Position numbers and translations under genes: made by a program
NCBI GenBank assembly: GCA_027622795.1
Contig: JAQBZA010000131.1
Coordinates: 1 to 7,841 of the forward strand
DNA: 7,841 bases
Direction: 5' to 3'
DNA from: Planctomycetota bacterium
GTDB lineage: Bacteria > Planctomycetota > Planctomycetia > Pirellulales > UBA1268
In this document: positions 1 to 5,698 of the stretch, piece after piece
How the letters are laid out: each line of letters starts with the position of its first letter
Position numbering within the stretch: the first letter of the stretch is position 1
Notes under the pieces: model-generated
The model's database searches: none
Told to the model about the DNA's origin: nothing
The model's input: only the letters and a program-made list of their open reading frames with translations

Positions 1-13
1 CGTCCCCATTTCT

Positions 14-370
14 ATGCGGTCGTGGTCCCATAAATTCGGCGACGCCTTTCGCGGCCTGCGGCGGGCGGTCTGCAGCCAGACGAGCTTTGCCGTGCATCTC
101 ACCGTGGCCGTGGCCGTGGTGATCGCGGCCGCCGTGCTGCAGGTGTCGCTCGTGGAGTGGTGCCTGCTGGTCGGGGCGATCGGGTTTGTGCTCACTGCTG
201 AGGTGTTCAACACCGCGATCGAGTCGCTCGCCCGGGCCCACGATGTGGGCCGTCATCCCAGAATTCGGGATGCCCTCGACATGGCCAGCGCTGCAGTGCT
301 GCTCGCCGCGATCACGGCGGCCCTCATCGGTGCGGTCGTGTTTGTATCACGGCTTGTGGCCTTGCTTTGA
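14..370 (+). CDS. dgkA: DgkA-family membrane lipid kinase (diacylglycerol/undecaprenol kinase-like), active site altered
   Basis: A 118-residue protein, close to the usual 120-130 of the DgkA family. These trimeric inner-membrane enzymes phosphorylate diacylglycerol or undecaprenol with ATP. Visible are an amphipathic N-terminus (FGDAFRGLRRA, residues 8-18), three hydrophobic segments (about 26-45, 49-66 and 91-117) and the family signature EVFNTAIES (63-71) followed by ALDMASAAVLLA (87-98). By hand alignment to E. coli DgkA, Glu69, Asn72, Glu76 and Asp95 are kept as E63, N66, E70 and D89. Glu28, Asp80 and Lys94 become Q22, R74 and L88. The fold assignment is therefore firm but catalytic activity is doubtful. 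The start is uncertain: only 13 bases precede the ATG, they contain no Shine-Dalgarno sequence, and the frame is open to the window edge, so the true start may lie outside. It converges on the propeller gene, with 27 bases between stop codons. Confidence 0.8.
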   Translation: MRSWSHKFGDAFRGLRRAVCSQTSFAVHLTVAVAVVIAAAVLQVSLVEWCLLVGAIGFVLTAEVFNTAIESLARAHDVGRHPRIRDALDMASAAVLLAAITAALIGAVVFVSRLVALL

Positions 371-397
371 CCACGGCTCAAGACCCGAGACTGAGGA

Positions 398-1702
398 TCA
401 ATTCTTCCGCAGGTCGTAGCAGAACATGCGGTCGCCGTCGCGGATGTACAGGAGGCCGTCAAGAATGACAGGATGGGCCCAGCAGGGGCGGTCACCGCTG
501 TCGGGAATCTGAAAACTCGCGACCTCTTCATAGCCGGAGGGATCGGCCTTCACCAAGGCAACGGTGCCGTCCTGATACTGCACATAGAGATGGCCGTCGG
601 CAGCCACGATGGCCGCCGAGTTTTTGCCACTCCCGCGTTCTTTCCACACGACGTTGCCCGTCTTGAGTTCGACGCACAGCAGAATCGGCTGATCATCGGC
701 ACAGCCGTAGAGGTGATCACCAACCAAGACCACTCCACCATGCTTGTTGGCAAGCTCGGGCTTCAGCGGAAACACCTCCTCAAACGTGACAGCGCCTCCT
801 GGTCCTGCTATCTGGCGGAGAAGAACACCCCCACGCTTGTAGCCGGCGACGATGAAGGCGAGGTCATCACGAATGACTGGCGTGGGGATGACGGCTGTGG
901 TTTTTTCAATGGGATAGCTCCAGAGCAGCGCACCCGTCGACGCATCGACGGCGTAGGCTCCCGAGGCGGTGGTCTGCACATAGACCCGTCGACCACCGAC
1001 TTCGCTGATCACGATCGAGGCATGGCCAGCACCACGATCACCGGGGATCGGGCAGGCCCACAACTGGTTGCCCGTTTTCCGATCCAGGGCGACCATCGTT
1101 GCTTGCTCACCACCTGGCGTGCAGACCAGCTTTTCGCCATCGATCAGAACCGACTCGCTGTAGCCCCATGAATCACCCTTCTTGCCGCCGAACGCTGCGG
1201 CCAGATCGATTGTTTTTCCCAGGCGACCGGTCTTTGCATCACAGCCAACCAGCTTGCCATGGGGAGTGATGACATAGACAACTCCATCGGCGATCGTCGG
1301 CGTGCTTCGGGATCCCTGCCAGTTATCCTGGCCGCTATTCCACGCTGGTCCTGTTTTGGTTTTCCAGACAGGCTTCCCGGTGGCACGGTCGAAGCACGAC
1401 AGATATTCGTCGGCATCCGCTGCCGTTGAAGGACCATCGCCGAGCGTGTAGATGCGGTCGCCAGAAATCGCCAGGCTCGCGTAGCCACGGCCGGCGCCAG
1501 CTGATCGCCAGACGAGTTTCGGTCCCTCGACGGGCCAGGCCTCGAGAAGATCGGTATCTGGGGCGACGCCGGTCCGGTCGGCCCCGCGAAAGGTGGGCCA
1601 GTCGGCAGCGGGAGCAGCCGTGCTGCAGAAGGTGGCAGACAACGCCACAAAGGCCGCTGCAACACATCGAATCAAGGCAGGGTGGGAAGCATACGACCCC
1701 AT
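398..1702 (-). CDS. Exported PQQ-like (BamB-type) beta-propeller repeat protein
   Basis: A 434-residue protein with a Sec signal peptide: charge at R12, a hydrophobic core at about 13-30, and probable cleavage near APA-A (32/33). The mature part opens with DWPTFRGADRTG and then carries repeated propeller blades. Each blade shows the PQQ-repeat pattern of an alternating hydrophobic strand, D-G or G-D turn, then A-x-D-x-x-T-G-x-x-x-W, for example CFDRATGKPVWK, ALDRKTGNQLWAC, AVDASTGALLWSY and CVELKTGNVVWKE. Seven to eight blades fit the length. This fold serves in quinoprotein dehydrogenases and in the BamB lipoprotein, but I see no catalytic residues or lipobox, so it is best taken as a periplasmic or surface binding/scaffold protein of unknown ligand. 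Such proteins are very numerous in Planctomycetota. The ATG is preceded on the minus strand by GGAG (1712-1715) at a spacing of 9, which supports this start. It is transcribed divergently from hisI, with 70 bases between them. Confidence 0.88.
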   Translation of the reverse strand: MGSYASHPALIRCVAAAFVALSATFCSTAAPAADWPTFRGADRTGVAPDTDLLEAWPVEGPKLVWRSAGAGRGYASLAISGDRIYTLGDGPSTAADADEYLSCFDRATGKPVWKTKTGPAWNSGQDNWQGSRSTPTIADGVVYVITPHGKLVGCDAKTGRLGKTIDLAAAFGGKKGDSWGYSESVLIDGEKLVCTPGGEQATMVALDRKTGNQLWACPIPGDRGAGHASIVISEVGGRRVYVQTTASGAYAVDASTGALLWSYPIEKTTAVIPTPVIRDDLAFIVAGYKRGGVLLRQIAGPGGAVTFEEVFPLKPELANKHGGVVLVGDHLYGCADDQPILLCVELKTGNVVWKERGSGKNSAAIVAADGHLYVQYQDGTVALVKADPSGYEEVASFQIPDSGDRPCWAHPVILDGLLYIRDGDRMFCYDLRKN

Positions 1703-1772
1703 GGGTGATCACTCCGTCGCGAGGGCAAAAACGATGTGCCAAGAGGGTACGGCTGCGACAGGAGATCAGTCA

Positions 1773-2342
1773 ATGAATCCCGGGAAACCGTTGGCTACAA
1801 TGGTGGTTTGGAAGCCCGGGAAGCCCGGCAGCGAAACAGGAGCGGAGAGCGTGAGGGAATCTGTGGCAGCGGAAGACTTGTTTGGGAAGCGTGAGACGGT
1901 CGAGCAGGTGGAGGAGGGGCACGACCTCGCTCCGAAGTTTGACGCCGCCGGGTTCATCCCCTGCGTGACCACCGACTTCCATTCCGGCGAAGTGCTGATG
2001 GTTGCGGTGATGAACCGCTTGGCCCTCGCCAAGACGATCGAGACTGGGGAGGCCCACTACTTCAGTCGCAGCCGCCAGCAGCTCTGGCACAAGGGGGCCA
2101 CCAGCGGGCTCGTCCAGAAAGTGGTGGAGATGCGGATTGACGACGATCAGGATTGCGTGTGGCTGCGGGTCGAAGTGACCGGCGGGGCGAGTTGCCACGT
2201 GGGCTACCGATCATGCTTCTACCGCAAGGTGCCGGTCGGGGCAGAGCGGAAGGCGGGGACGTCACTGGAGTTTCTCGAGACCGAAAAGAGTTTTGATCCG
2301 AAGGCCGTCTACGGGGATGCGCCAAACCCCACACAGTTGTGA
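1773..2342 (+). CDS. hisI: Phosphoribosyl-AMP cyclohydrolase (HisI)
   Basis: Catalyses ring opening of phosphoribosyl-AMP, the third step of histidine synthesis, in the cytoplasm. The HisI domain spans about residues 50-150 of 189. Diagnostic motifs are AHYFSRSRQQLWHKGATSG (94-112), the metal-binding run DDDQD (123-127), and the zinc cysteines in DC (128), SCHVG (C141) and RSCFY (C148). No HisE (phosphoribosyl-ATP pyrophosphatase) domain follows, so this is the stand-alone form. Residues 1-49 and the last 35 or so are extensions outside the core. The start is ambiguous. ATG 1773 has AGGAG (1760-1764) 8 bases upstream. GTG 1851, in the same frame, also has AGGAG (1838-1842) 8 bases upstream and gives a 163-residue protein closer to family size. 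I kept the ATG. It is the first gene of a probable hisI-queD-hemB operon; the gap to queD is 30 bases. Confidence 0.92.
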   Translation: MNPGKPLATMVVWKPGKPGSETGAESVRESVAAEDLFGKRETVEQVEEGHDLAPKFDAAGFIPCVTTDFHSGEVLMVAVMNRLALAKTIETGEAHYFSRSRQQLWHKGATSGLVQKVVEMRIDDDQDCVWLRVEVTGGASCHVGYRSCFYRKVPVGAERKAGTSLEFLETEKSFDPKAVYGDAPNPTQL

Positions 2343-2346
2343 TCGA

Positions 2347-2370
2347 GAAATCGCCCGCGGGCGAAATTTC
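2347..2370 (+). promoter_or_regulatory. Hairpin filling the hisI-queD gap, next to the queD start
   Basis: The core is a perfect 14-base palindrome, TCGCCCGCGGGCGA (2351-2364), which folds as five pairs around a CGCG loop. Outside it GAAA (2347-2350) pairs with TTTC (2367-2370) across a two-base AA bulge (2365-2366). The structure takes up most of the 30-base intercistronic gap and ends two bases before the queD ATG, where a Shine-Dalgarno sequence would normally lie; none is seen. No run of T follows, so it does not look like an intrinsic terminator. It could be a translational control hairpin, an RNA processing or stability element, or a DNA operator. The role is inference. Confidence 0.5.
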
Positions 2371-2372
2371 CT

Positions 2373-2828
2373 ATGTCTTCATCGACCACGCAGCTCTCCT
2401 TGATCCGCCAGCTCAAGTTTTGTGCGGGCCATCGCCTCTATCAGCACGAGAGCAAGTGCGCCTTCTTTCATGGCCACAACTACCGCGTCGACATCGAGGT
2501 GGTGGGGCAAGGGGGCGGCGCGGAGGTGGATGCGGTAGGCCGCGTCGTCGACTTCTCGCAGATCAAGCAGCGGATGCTCGGCTGGCTCGACACCCACTGG
2601 GACCACGCCTTCATCGTGTTTGCGCAGGACGAAAACGCGCTGGCTGCGGTGCGGATGGTGGAGCCGACGAAATACTTCGTGCTCCCGTGGAACCCGACCG
2701 CCGAGAACATGGCCCGGTATCTGCTCGAGGTGGTGGCCCCGGAAGTGCTCGGCGATCTGGGTGTGATCGCCCGCGAGGTGCGGGTGTGGGAGACTGATGA
2801 GTCGTGCGCTGTGGCGACGCGAGGGTAG
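2373..2828 (+). CDS. queD: 6-carboxytetrahydropterin synthase / 6-pyruvoyl-tetrahydropterin synthase family (QueD)
   Basis: A 151-residue protein of the QueD/PTPS fold. QueD turns dihydroneopterin triphosphate into 6-carboxytetrahydropterin, the second step toward preQ0 and queuosine. The zinc ligands are H20 in FCAGHRL and H33 and H35 in FHGHNY. C29 (SKC) is the catalytic cysteine. D77-H78 in THWDHAF correspond to the LDH motif. NPTAEN (107-112) and the pterin-binding Glu in VWETDE (E140) are also present. The WDH form, followed by a longer stretch (FAQDENALAAVRM) before the conserved LPWNPTAEN, marks a PTPS branch that differs from E. coli QueD, so the exact product is likely but not certain. 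No other queuosine or preQ0 gene is in the window. There is no clear Shine-Dalgarno; a hairpin ends two bases upstream, so translation may depend on coupling with hisI. The stop lies three bases before hemB. Confidence 0.87.
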   Translation: MSSSTTQLSLIRQLKFCAGHRLYQHESKCAFFHGHNYRVDIEVVGQGGGAEVDAVGRVVDFSQIKQRMLGWLDTHWDHAFIVFAQDENALAAVRMVEPTKYFVLPWNPTAENMARYLLEVVAPEVLGDLGVIAREVRVWETDESCAVATRG

Positions 2829-2831
2829 CTC

Positions 2832-3821
2832 ATGCCGTATCCGACCATCCGCCTGCGACGCAATCGCCAATATGATTGGCTCCGCAGTGCCGTTGCCGAA
2901 ACGGCTCTCGCTCCGGCCGATCTAATCTGGCCCGTTTTCGTGCATGACCACGAGGTGAGCCTGCCGGTGTCGAGCATGCCGGGTGTGGAGCGGCTTTCAA
3001 TCGACGGCGTGGTGAAGGCGGCCGACGAGGCCCGGCAGATCGGCATTCCGGCGCTGGCCCTCTTTCCCGTCGTCGAGCCCCAGCACAAATCAGACGATGC
3101 CCGCCACGCCTACGACGTCGACAACCTCGTCTGCCGCACTGTGCGGGCGGTCCGCGACCAGCTCGGCGATGCCGTGGGCCTGATCTGCGACGTGGCCCTC
3201 GACCCCTACACGAGCCACGGCCACGACGGCCTGCTCAAAGACGGCCGCATCGTGAACGACGAAACGGTGGCCGTGCTCTGCCGACAGGCGATCGCACTCG
3301 CGGAGGCGGGCTGCCATGTGGTGGCGCCCTCCGACATGATGGATGGCCGCGTGGGAGCAATCCGCGGGGCGCTCGATGCAGCCGGCCGGCAGGACGTGGC
3401 GATCCTCTCCTATGCCGCGAAATATGCGTCGGCCTTCTACGGGCCGTTTCGTGACGCCCTCGGCAGCGCCGCCTCACTCGGCGCGGCCGACAAGAAGACC
3501 TACCAGATGGATCCGGCCAACACCGATGAGGCGATCCGTGAAGTGGCCCTCGACATCGACGAGGGGGCCGACATGGTGATGGTGAAGCCGGCGCTGACGA
3601 GCCTCGACATCATCCACCGCGTGAAGCGGGAGTTTGCGGTGCCGACGTTTGCATATCAGGTGAGTGGCGAATACGCGATGATTCAGGCGGCGGCCGCCAA
3701 CGGCTGGATCGACGGGCCCAAGGCGGCCCTCGAGAGCCTGCTGGTGATCAAGCGAGCCGGGGCCGACGCGATTCTGACCTATTTCGCACCGGACGTCATG
3801 CGGTTGAAAGACCAACCGTAA
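2832..3821 (+). CDS. hemB: Porphobilinogen synthase (delta-aminolevulinic acid dehydratase), Mg-type signature
   Basis: Condenses two 5-aminolevulinate molecules to porphobilinogen in the common tetrapyrrole (haem, corrin) pathway; a cytoplasmic octamer in the family. The length of 329 residues is normal. The two active-site lysines are K197 in SYAAKYASAFYGPFR and K252 in MVMVKPA, the latter forming the Schiff base. The metal site reads DVALDPYTSHGHDG (120-133): the three cysteines of zinc-dependent enzymes are replaced by A122, D124 and D132, the pattern of the zinc-independent, Mg/K-responsive class. E237, 15 residues before K252, sits where the allosteric-Mg glutamate lies in the Pseudomonas aeruginosa enzyme (recalled alignment). 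The start is well supported by GAGGG (2821-2825), 6 bases before the ATG and overlapping the end of queD, which suggests translational coupling. It converges on the DoxX gene with 6 bases between stop codons. Confidence 0.97.
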   Translation: MPYPTIRLRRNRQYDWLRSAVAETALAPADLIWPVFVHDHEVSLPVSSMPGVERLSIDGVVKAADEARQIGIPALALFPVVEPQHKSDDARHAYDVDNLVCRTVRAVRDQLGDAVGLICDVALDPYTSHGHDGLLKDGRIVNDETVAVLCRQAIALAEAGCHVVAPSDMMDGRVGAIRGALDAAGRQDVAILSYAAKYASAFYGPFRDALGSAASLGAADKKTYQMDPANTDEAIREVALDIDEGADMVMVKPALTSLDIIHRVKREFAVPTFAYQVSGEYAMIQAAAANGWIDGPKAALESLLVIKRAGADAILTYFAPDVMRLKDQP

Positions 3822-3827
3822 TCGGTC

Positions 3828-4280
3828 TTACAACTCTTCATCCACATCGGTCTCTTCGGTATCTGCCGCGGCAGTTCGCCCGTCGAGGCTCCATGGCCCG
3901 GGGCCGTTGGCCATCAGAAACACCATCGTGCCCATGAGAGACAGGTTTTTCATGAACTGGATCATCTGGTTCTGGAAGTTGGGATCATCTGGTTCAAGCT
4001 TCCAGAAATCGTGGAAGTAGTAGGTCGCCGCGGCCAGGAAAATCAGCAGCAGAAACGCCCCTATGCGGGCCCGGTAGCCGAGCACGACGGAGATACCGCC
4101 GAGGATCAGAAACGCGATCGCGCCGGCGAGAAGAATCTTGGGCTGAGGCACGCCCTCGGCGGTCATGTAGGCCACGACGTCATTGAACTTCGGAATCTTG
4201 TTGCCGAAGGCGCTCATCAAAAAGATGGTCGCAATCATGGTCCGGCCGAGCAGGGCAAACAGGCCCTTGATAAACCACAT
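3828..4280 (-). CDS. DoxX-family integral membrane protein
   Basis: A 150-residue membrane protein with four hydrophobic segments (about 3-25, 49-67, 71-89 and 112-126), the DoxX layout. Family-like stretches are the first helix ending FLMSAFGNKIPKF, then AYMTAEGVPQP, GYRARIGAFLLLIF, YYFHDFW (87-93), QFMKNLSLMG (108-117) and the end GPGPWSLDG. The C-terminus is a soluble acidic tail (ADTEETDVDEEL). DoxX relatives are linked to quinone, thiosulfate or oxidative-stress redox chemistry in some organisms, but the family is mostly uncharacterised, so no substrate is proposed. The frame is open to 4592, but ATG 4280 is clearly the start: AGGAG (4288-4292 on the + strand as CTCCT) lies 7 bases upstream, and the extra upstream residues are arginine/proline-rich and overlap mogA in another frame. 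It lies downstream of mogA on the same strand after a 188-base gap. Confidence 0.85.
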   Translation of the reverse strand: MWFIKGLFALLGRTMIATIFLMSAFGNKIPKFNDVVAYMTAEGVPQPKILLAGAIAFLILGGISVVLGYRARIGAFLLLIFLAAATYYFHDFWKLEPDDPNFQNQMIQFMKNLSLMGTMVFLMANGPGPWSLDGRTAAADTEETDVDEEL

Positions 4281-4468
4281 AGGGGAACTCCTGAGGAAAA
4301 ATGGCGAGATCACGACCGAAGGTGGATGAGGCGCCGGCTCGGGAGCGGCAAAAGTCTCGTCGCCGGGCGAGGATACGCCCAACGCTCCTCGAGCGTTCGC
4401 CGACTCCCTCGCCTCCGTTACTCGGCTTGCGAGAGCGAACTCCTGTTTTCCGAATAGCGACCTAGATC
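4281..4468 (-). other. Non-coding interval between mogA and the DoxX gene, rich in inverted repeats
   Basis: 188 bases without a convincing reading frame. Inverted repeats on the + strand: AACGCTC (4381-4387) with GAGCGTT (4391-4397), loop 3; GTTCGC (4395-4400) with GCGAAC (4435-4440); GCCGA (4399-4403) with TCGGC (4422-4426); CTCGC (4408-4412) with GCGAG (4429-4433); CTCGTC (4356-4361) with GGCGAG (4366-4371), one G-U pair, loop 4; and GCC/GCT (4333-4339) with AGC/GGC (4344-4349) around one bulge. Some share bases, so they are alternatives. I recognise no known riboswitch consensus and no clear -10/-35 pair. A structured 5' leader for the DoxX gene or the 3' end of the mogA transcript are the likely readings; a small RNA is possible. 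Confidence 0.4.
4288..4292 (-). promoter_or_regulatory. Shine-Dalgarno that fixes the DoxX start
   Basis: Read on the minus strand this is AGGAG, 7 bases before ATG 4280. It decides for the 150-residue protein over the longer open frame that would reach back into mogA. Confidence 0.75.
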
Positions 4469-5029
4469 CTACCCACGTGGCCGGAAGGCGACGAGGCGAG
4501 TTGGGTCGGTTTCCAGCCGGGGCGGGGCGGGGTTGCCGGTGTGGATCAGGTCGATGCAGTAGGGAATCGCGGGGAAAACGGCATCGAGGCATTCGTGGAT
4601 GCTTTTGGGCCGCCCCGGCAGGTTGACGACGAAAGTGGTTCCGCAGATGCCGGCTGTCTGCCGGGAGAGGATCGCCGTGGGCACATACTTGAGCGACACC
4701 TGCCGCATCAGCTCACCGAATCCGGGCAGCATCTTCGTGCAGACCTGCTCGGTGGCCTCAGGCGTGACGTCCCGCGGGGCGGGGCCGGTGCCGCCGGTGG
4801 TGACGACGAGGCAGCAGCCGGCAGCCGCCATCTCCCGGATCGCCGCCACGATCGCCGCCACGTCGTCGGGCACGATCTGCTCGACGGCCTCCCACGGGCT
4901 CGTGAGCACCTCCCCGAGATAGCCGCGGATCGCCGGCCCGCCCTCGTCGACATACTCGCCGCGGCTGGCCCGGTCAGACACGGTGAGGATGCCAATCAAG
5001 GCGGAAGCAGTCATCCATTCAACAATCAC
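4469..5029 (-). CDS. mogA: Molybdopterin adenylyltransferase (MogA)
   Basis: Adenylylates molybdopterin to prime it for molybdate insertion in molybdenum-cofactor synthesis; a cytoplasmic trimer in the family. From GTG 5029 the protein has 186 residues. Visible are IGILTVSDRASRGEYVDEGGPAI near the N-terminus, IVPDD (the Asp of the IPD motif), VVTTGGTGPAPRDVTPEAT (the nucleotide/MPT-binding signature), PGFGELMRQVSLKYVPTAILSRQ, NLPGRPKSI, and an AFRPRG end matching the E. coli AFRP end. These distinguish MogA from the shorter MoaB. Start choice: the usual-looking ATG at 5014 has no Shine-Dalgarno, whereas GTG 5029, five codons earlier, has GGGAG (5036-5040) 6 bases upstream. The frame runs open to 5134, but that part covers the divergent neighbour's promoter and 5' end. 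No other moa/moe gene is in the window. Confidence 0.92.
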   Translation of the reverse strand: MIVEWMTASALIGILTVSDRASRGEYVDEGGPAIRGYLGEVLTSPWEAVEQIVPDDVAAIVAAIREMAAAGCCLVVTTGGTGPAPRDVTPEATEQVCTKMLPGFGELMRQVSLKYVPTAILSRQTAGICGTTFVVNLPGRPKSIHECLDAVFPAIPYCIDLIHTGNPAPPRLETDPTRLVAFRPRG

Positions 5030-5035
5030 CGAAAA

Positions 5036-5040
5036 CTCCC
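5036..5040 (-). promoter_or_regulatory. Shine-Dalgarno favouring a GTG start for mogA
   Basis: On the minus strand this reads GGGAG, 6 bases from GTG 5029 but 21 from ATG 5014. It directly abuts the TTGACA box of the divergent gene. Confidence 0.4.
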
Positions 5041-5102
5041 TTGACACCAATAGGGAACGCATGTGCACATATTTCTGTGCCCCGAGCCAGGCGGGGTACG
5101 AT
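5041..5102 (+). promoter_or_regulatory. Candidate promoter region of the nucleotidyltransferase gene
   Basis: A perfect TTGACA lies at 5041-5046. The AT-richest stretch after it is CACATATTT (5066-5074), but at 19-21 bases it is farther than the ideal 17, and no good -10 sits at exactly 17. The 10-base palindrome ATGTGCACAT (5061-5070) lies between them and could be an operator. A second option is TACGAT (5097-5102), a -10-like hexamer ending six bases before ATG 5109, which would give a nearly leaderless mRNA. Which one works cannot be settled from sequence. Confidence 0.35.
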
Positions 5103-5108
5103 CGTGGC

Positions 5109-5696
5109 ATGTCTGTTGAGCCGCATAAATTCACCTGGGACAGGATGATCGAAGCCGTGCAGGCCGTTCGTGAACGGGCGTTGCGGGCGACCGCGGCGCT
5201 CGAACAAGCCGGGATTCCCTACGCGATGGCCGGCGGCAATGCCGTGGCGGCCTGGGTCTCGACCGTTGACCGGGCCGCCGTGCGGAACACGCAAGATGTC
5301 GATATCCTGGTCCGCCGCAGCGACTACCCTGCCGTGAAGGCGGCCCTCGAAGGGGCGGGCTTCGTGGAGGCGAACGTGATGGACGTGGTCTGCTTCATCG
5401 ACGGGCCCGATGCCAGTCCGCGGGATGCGGTGCATCTGCTCTTTGCCGGCGAGAAGGTCCGCGAGTCATACCCGATCGCAACGGCCGACGTGACCGAACG
5501 GGTGACGGGCGAAGACTACTCCGTCGTGTCGCTCGAAGCCCTCGTGCGGATGAAGCTCAACTCGTTTCGTGATAAAGATCGTACGCATCTACGCGATCTG
5601 ATCGAGCTCGGGCTGCTCGACGTGACCTGGTTGCCGCAACTGATACCTGATCACGCCGCGCGTCTCCAGCAACTTCTCGACACGCCGGGAGGCTGA
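5109..5696 (+). CDS. Orphan nucleotidyltransferase-fold protein (AbiEii/MNT-like), function unknown
   Basis: A 195-residue soluble protein. The middle has the minimal nucleotidyltransferase signature: MAGGNAVAAW (40-49), then RNTQDVDIL (59-67) with the acidic pair D63 and D65 in the D-x-D pattern, followed by a helix-strand stretch (AVKAALEGAGF). The C-terminal part, LEALVRMKLNSFRDKDRTHLRDLIELG (142-168), resembles the region in AbiEii-like and related proteins where K and R-x-K-D-x-x-D-L recur. The third acidic residue of the catalytic triad is not obvious; D92, D98 and D106 are candidates. Such proteins may be toxin-like NTases or nucleotide transferases for RNA, protein or small molecules; the substrate cannot be told here. 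No antitoxin-like gene lies beside it: mogA is divergent upstream and cysNC convergent downstream. The open frame starts at 4983, but ATG 5109 is preferred because the earlier part overlaps mogA. The Shine-Dalgarno is weak (GGGG at 5093-5096, 12 bases away). Confidence 0.72.
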   Translation: MSVEPHKFTWDRMIEAVQAVRERALRATAALEQAGIPYAMAGGNAVAAWVSTVDRAAVRNTQDVDILVRRSDYPAVKAALEGAGFVEANVMDVVCFIDGPDASPRDAVHLLFAGEKVRESYPIATADVTERVTGEDYSVVSLEALVRMKLNSFRDKDRTHLRDLIELGLLDVTWLPQLIPDHAARLQQLLDTPGG

Positions 5697-5698
5697 GC

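Noticed and set aside
473..1171. Open frame of 232 codons antisense to the propeller gene
   Set aside because: The minus strand encodes a clear signal peptide and propeller repeats; the + strand peptide shows no recognisable domain.
1604..1702. Lipoprotein signal in the propeller protein (ATFC)
   Set aside because: Phe just before the Cys does not fit a lipobox, and a normal signal peptidase I site (APA-A) follows.
1593..1772. Extension of hisI upstream to ATG 1593
   Set aside because: It would overlap the 5' part of the divergent propeller gene by about 110 bases and adds residues that do not belong to HisI; AGGAG-preceded starts exist further in.
1812..1829. Short tandem repeat AAGCCCGGG / AAGCCCGGC
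   Set aside because: Only two 9-base units; too short to call a repeat element, explained by a KPGKPG peptide or chance.
4281..4592. N-terminal extension of the DoxX protein by 104 residues
   Set aside because: The residues are arginine/proline-rich, overlap mogA in another frame, and a strong Shine-Dalgarno lies before ATG 4280.
5030..5134. mogA start at ATG 5134
   Set aside because: The extra N-terminus is unlike MogA proteins and would overlap the start of the divergent nucleotidyltransferase gene and its promoter.
4983..5696. Toxin-antitoxin pair made by the nucleotidyltransferase and a neighbour
   Set aside because: Neither flanking gene is an antitoxin (mogA divergent, cysNC convergent) and there is no small frame coupled to it with a convincing start.
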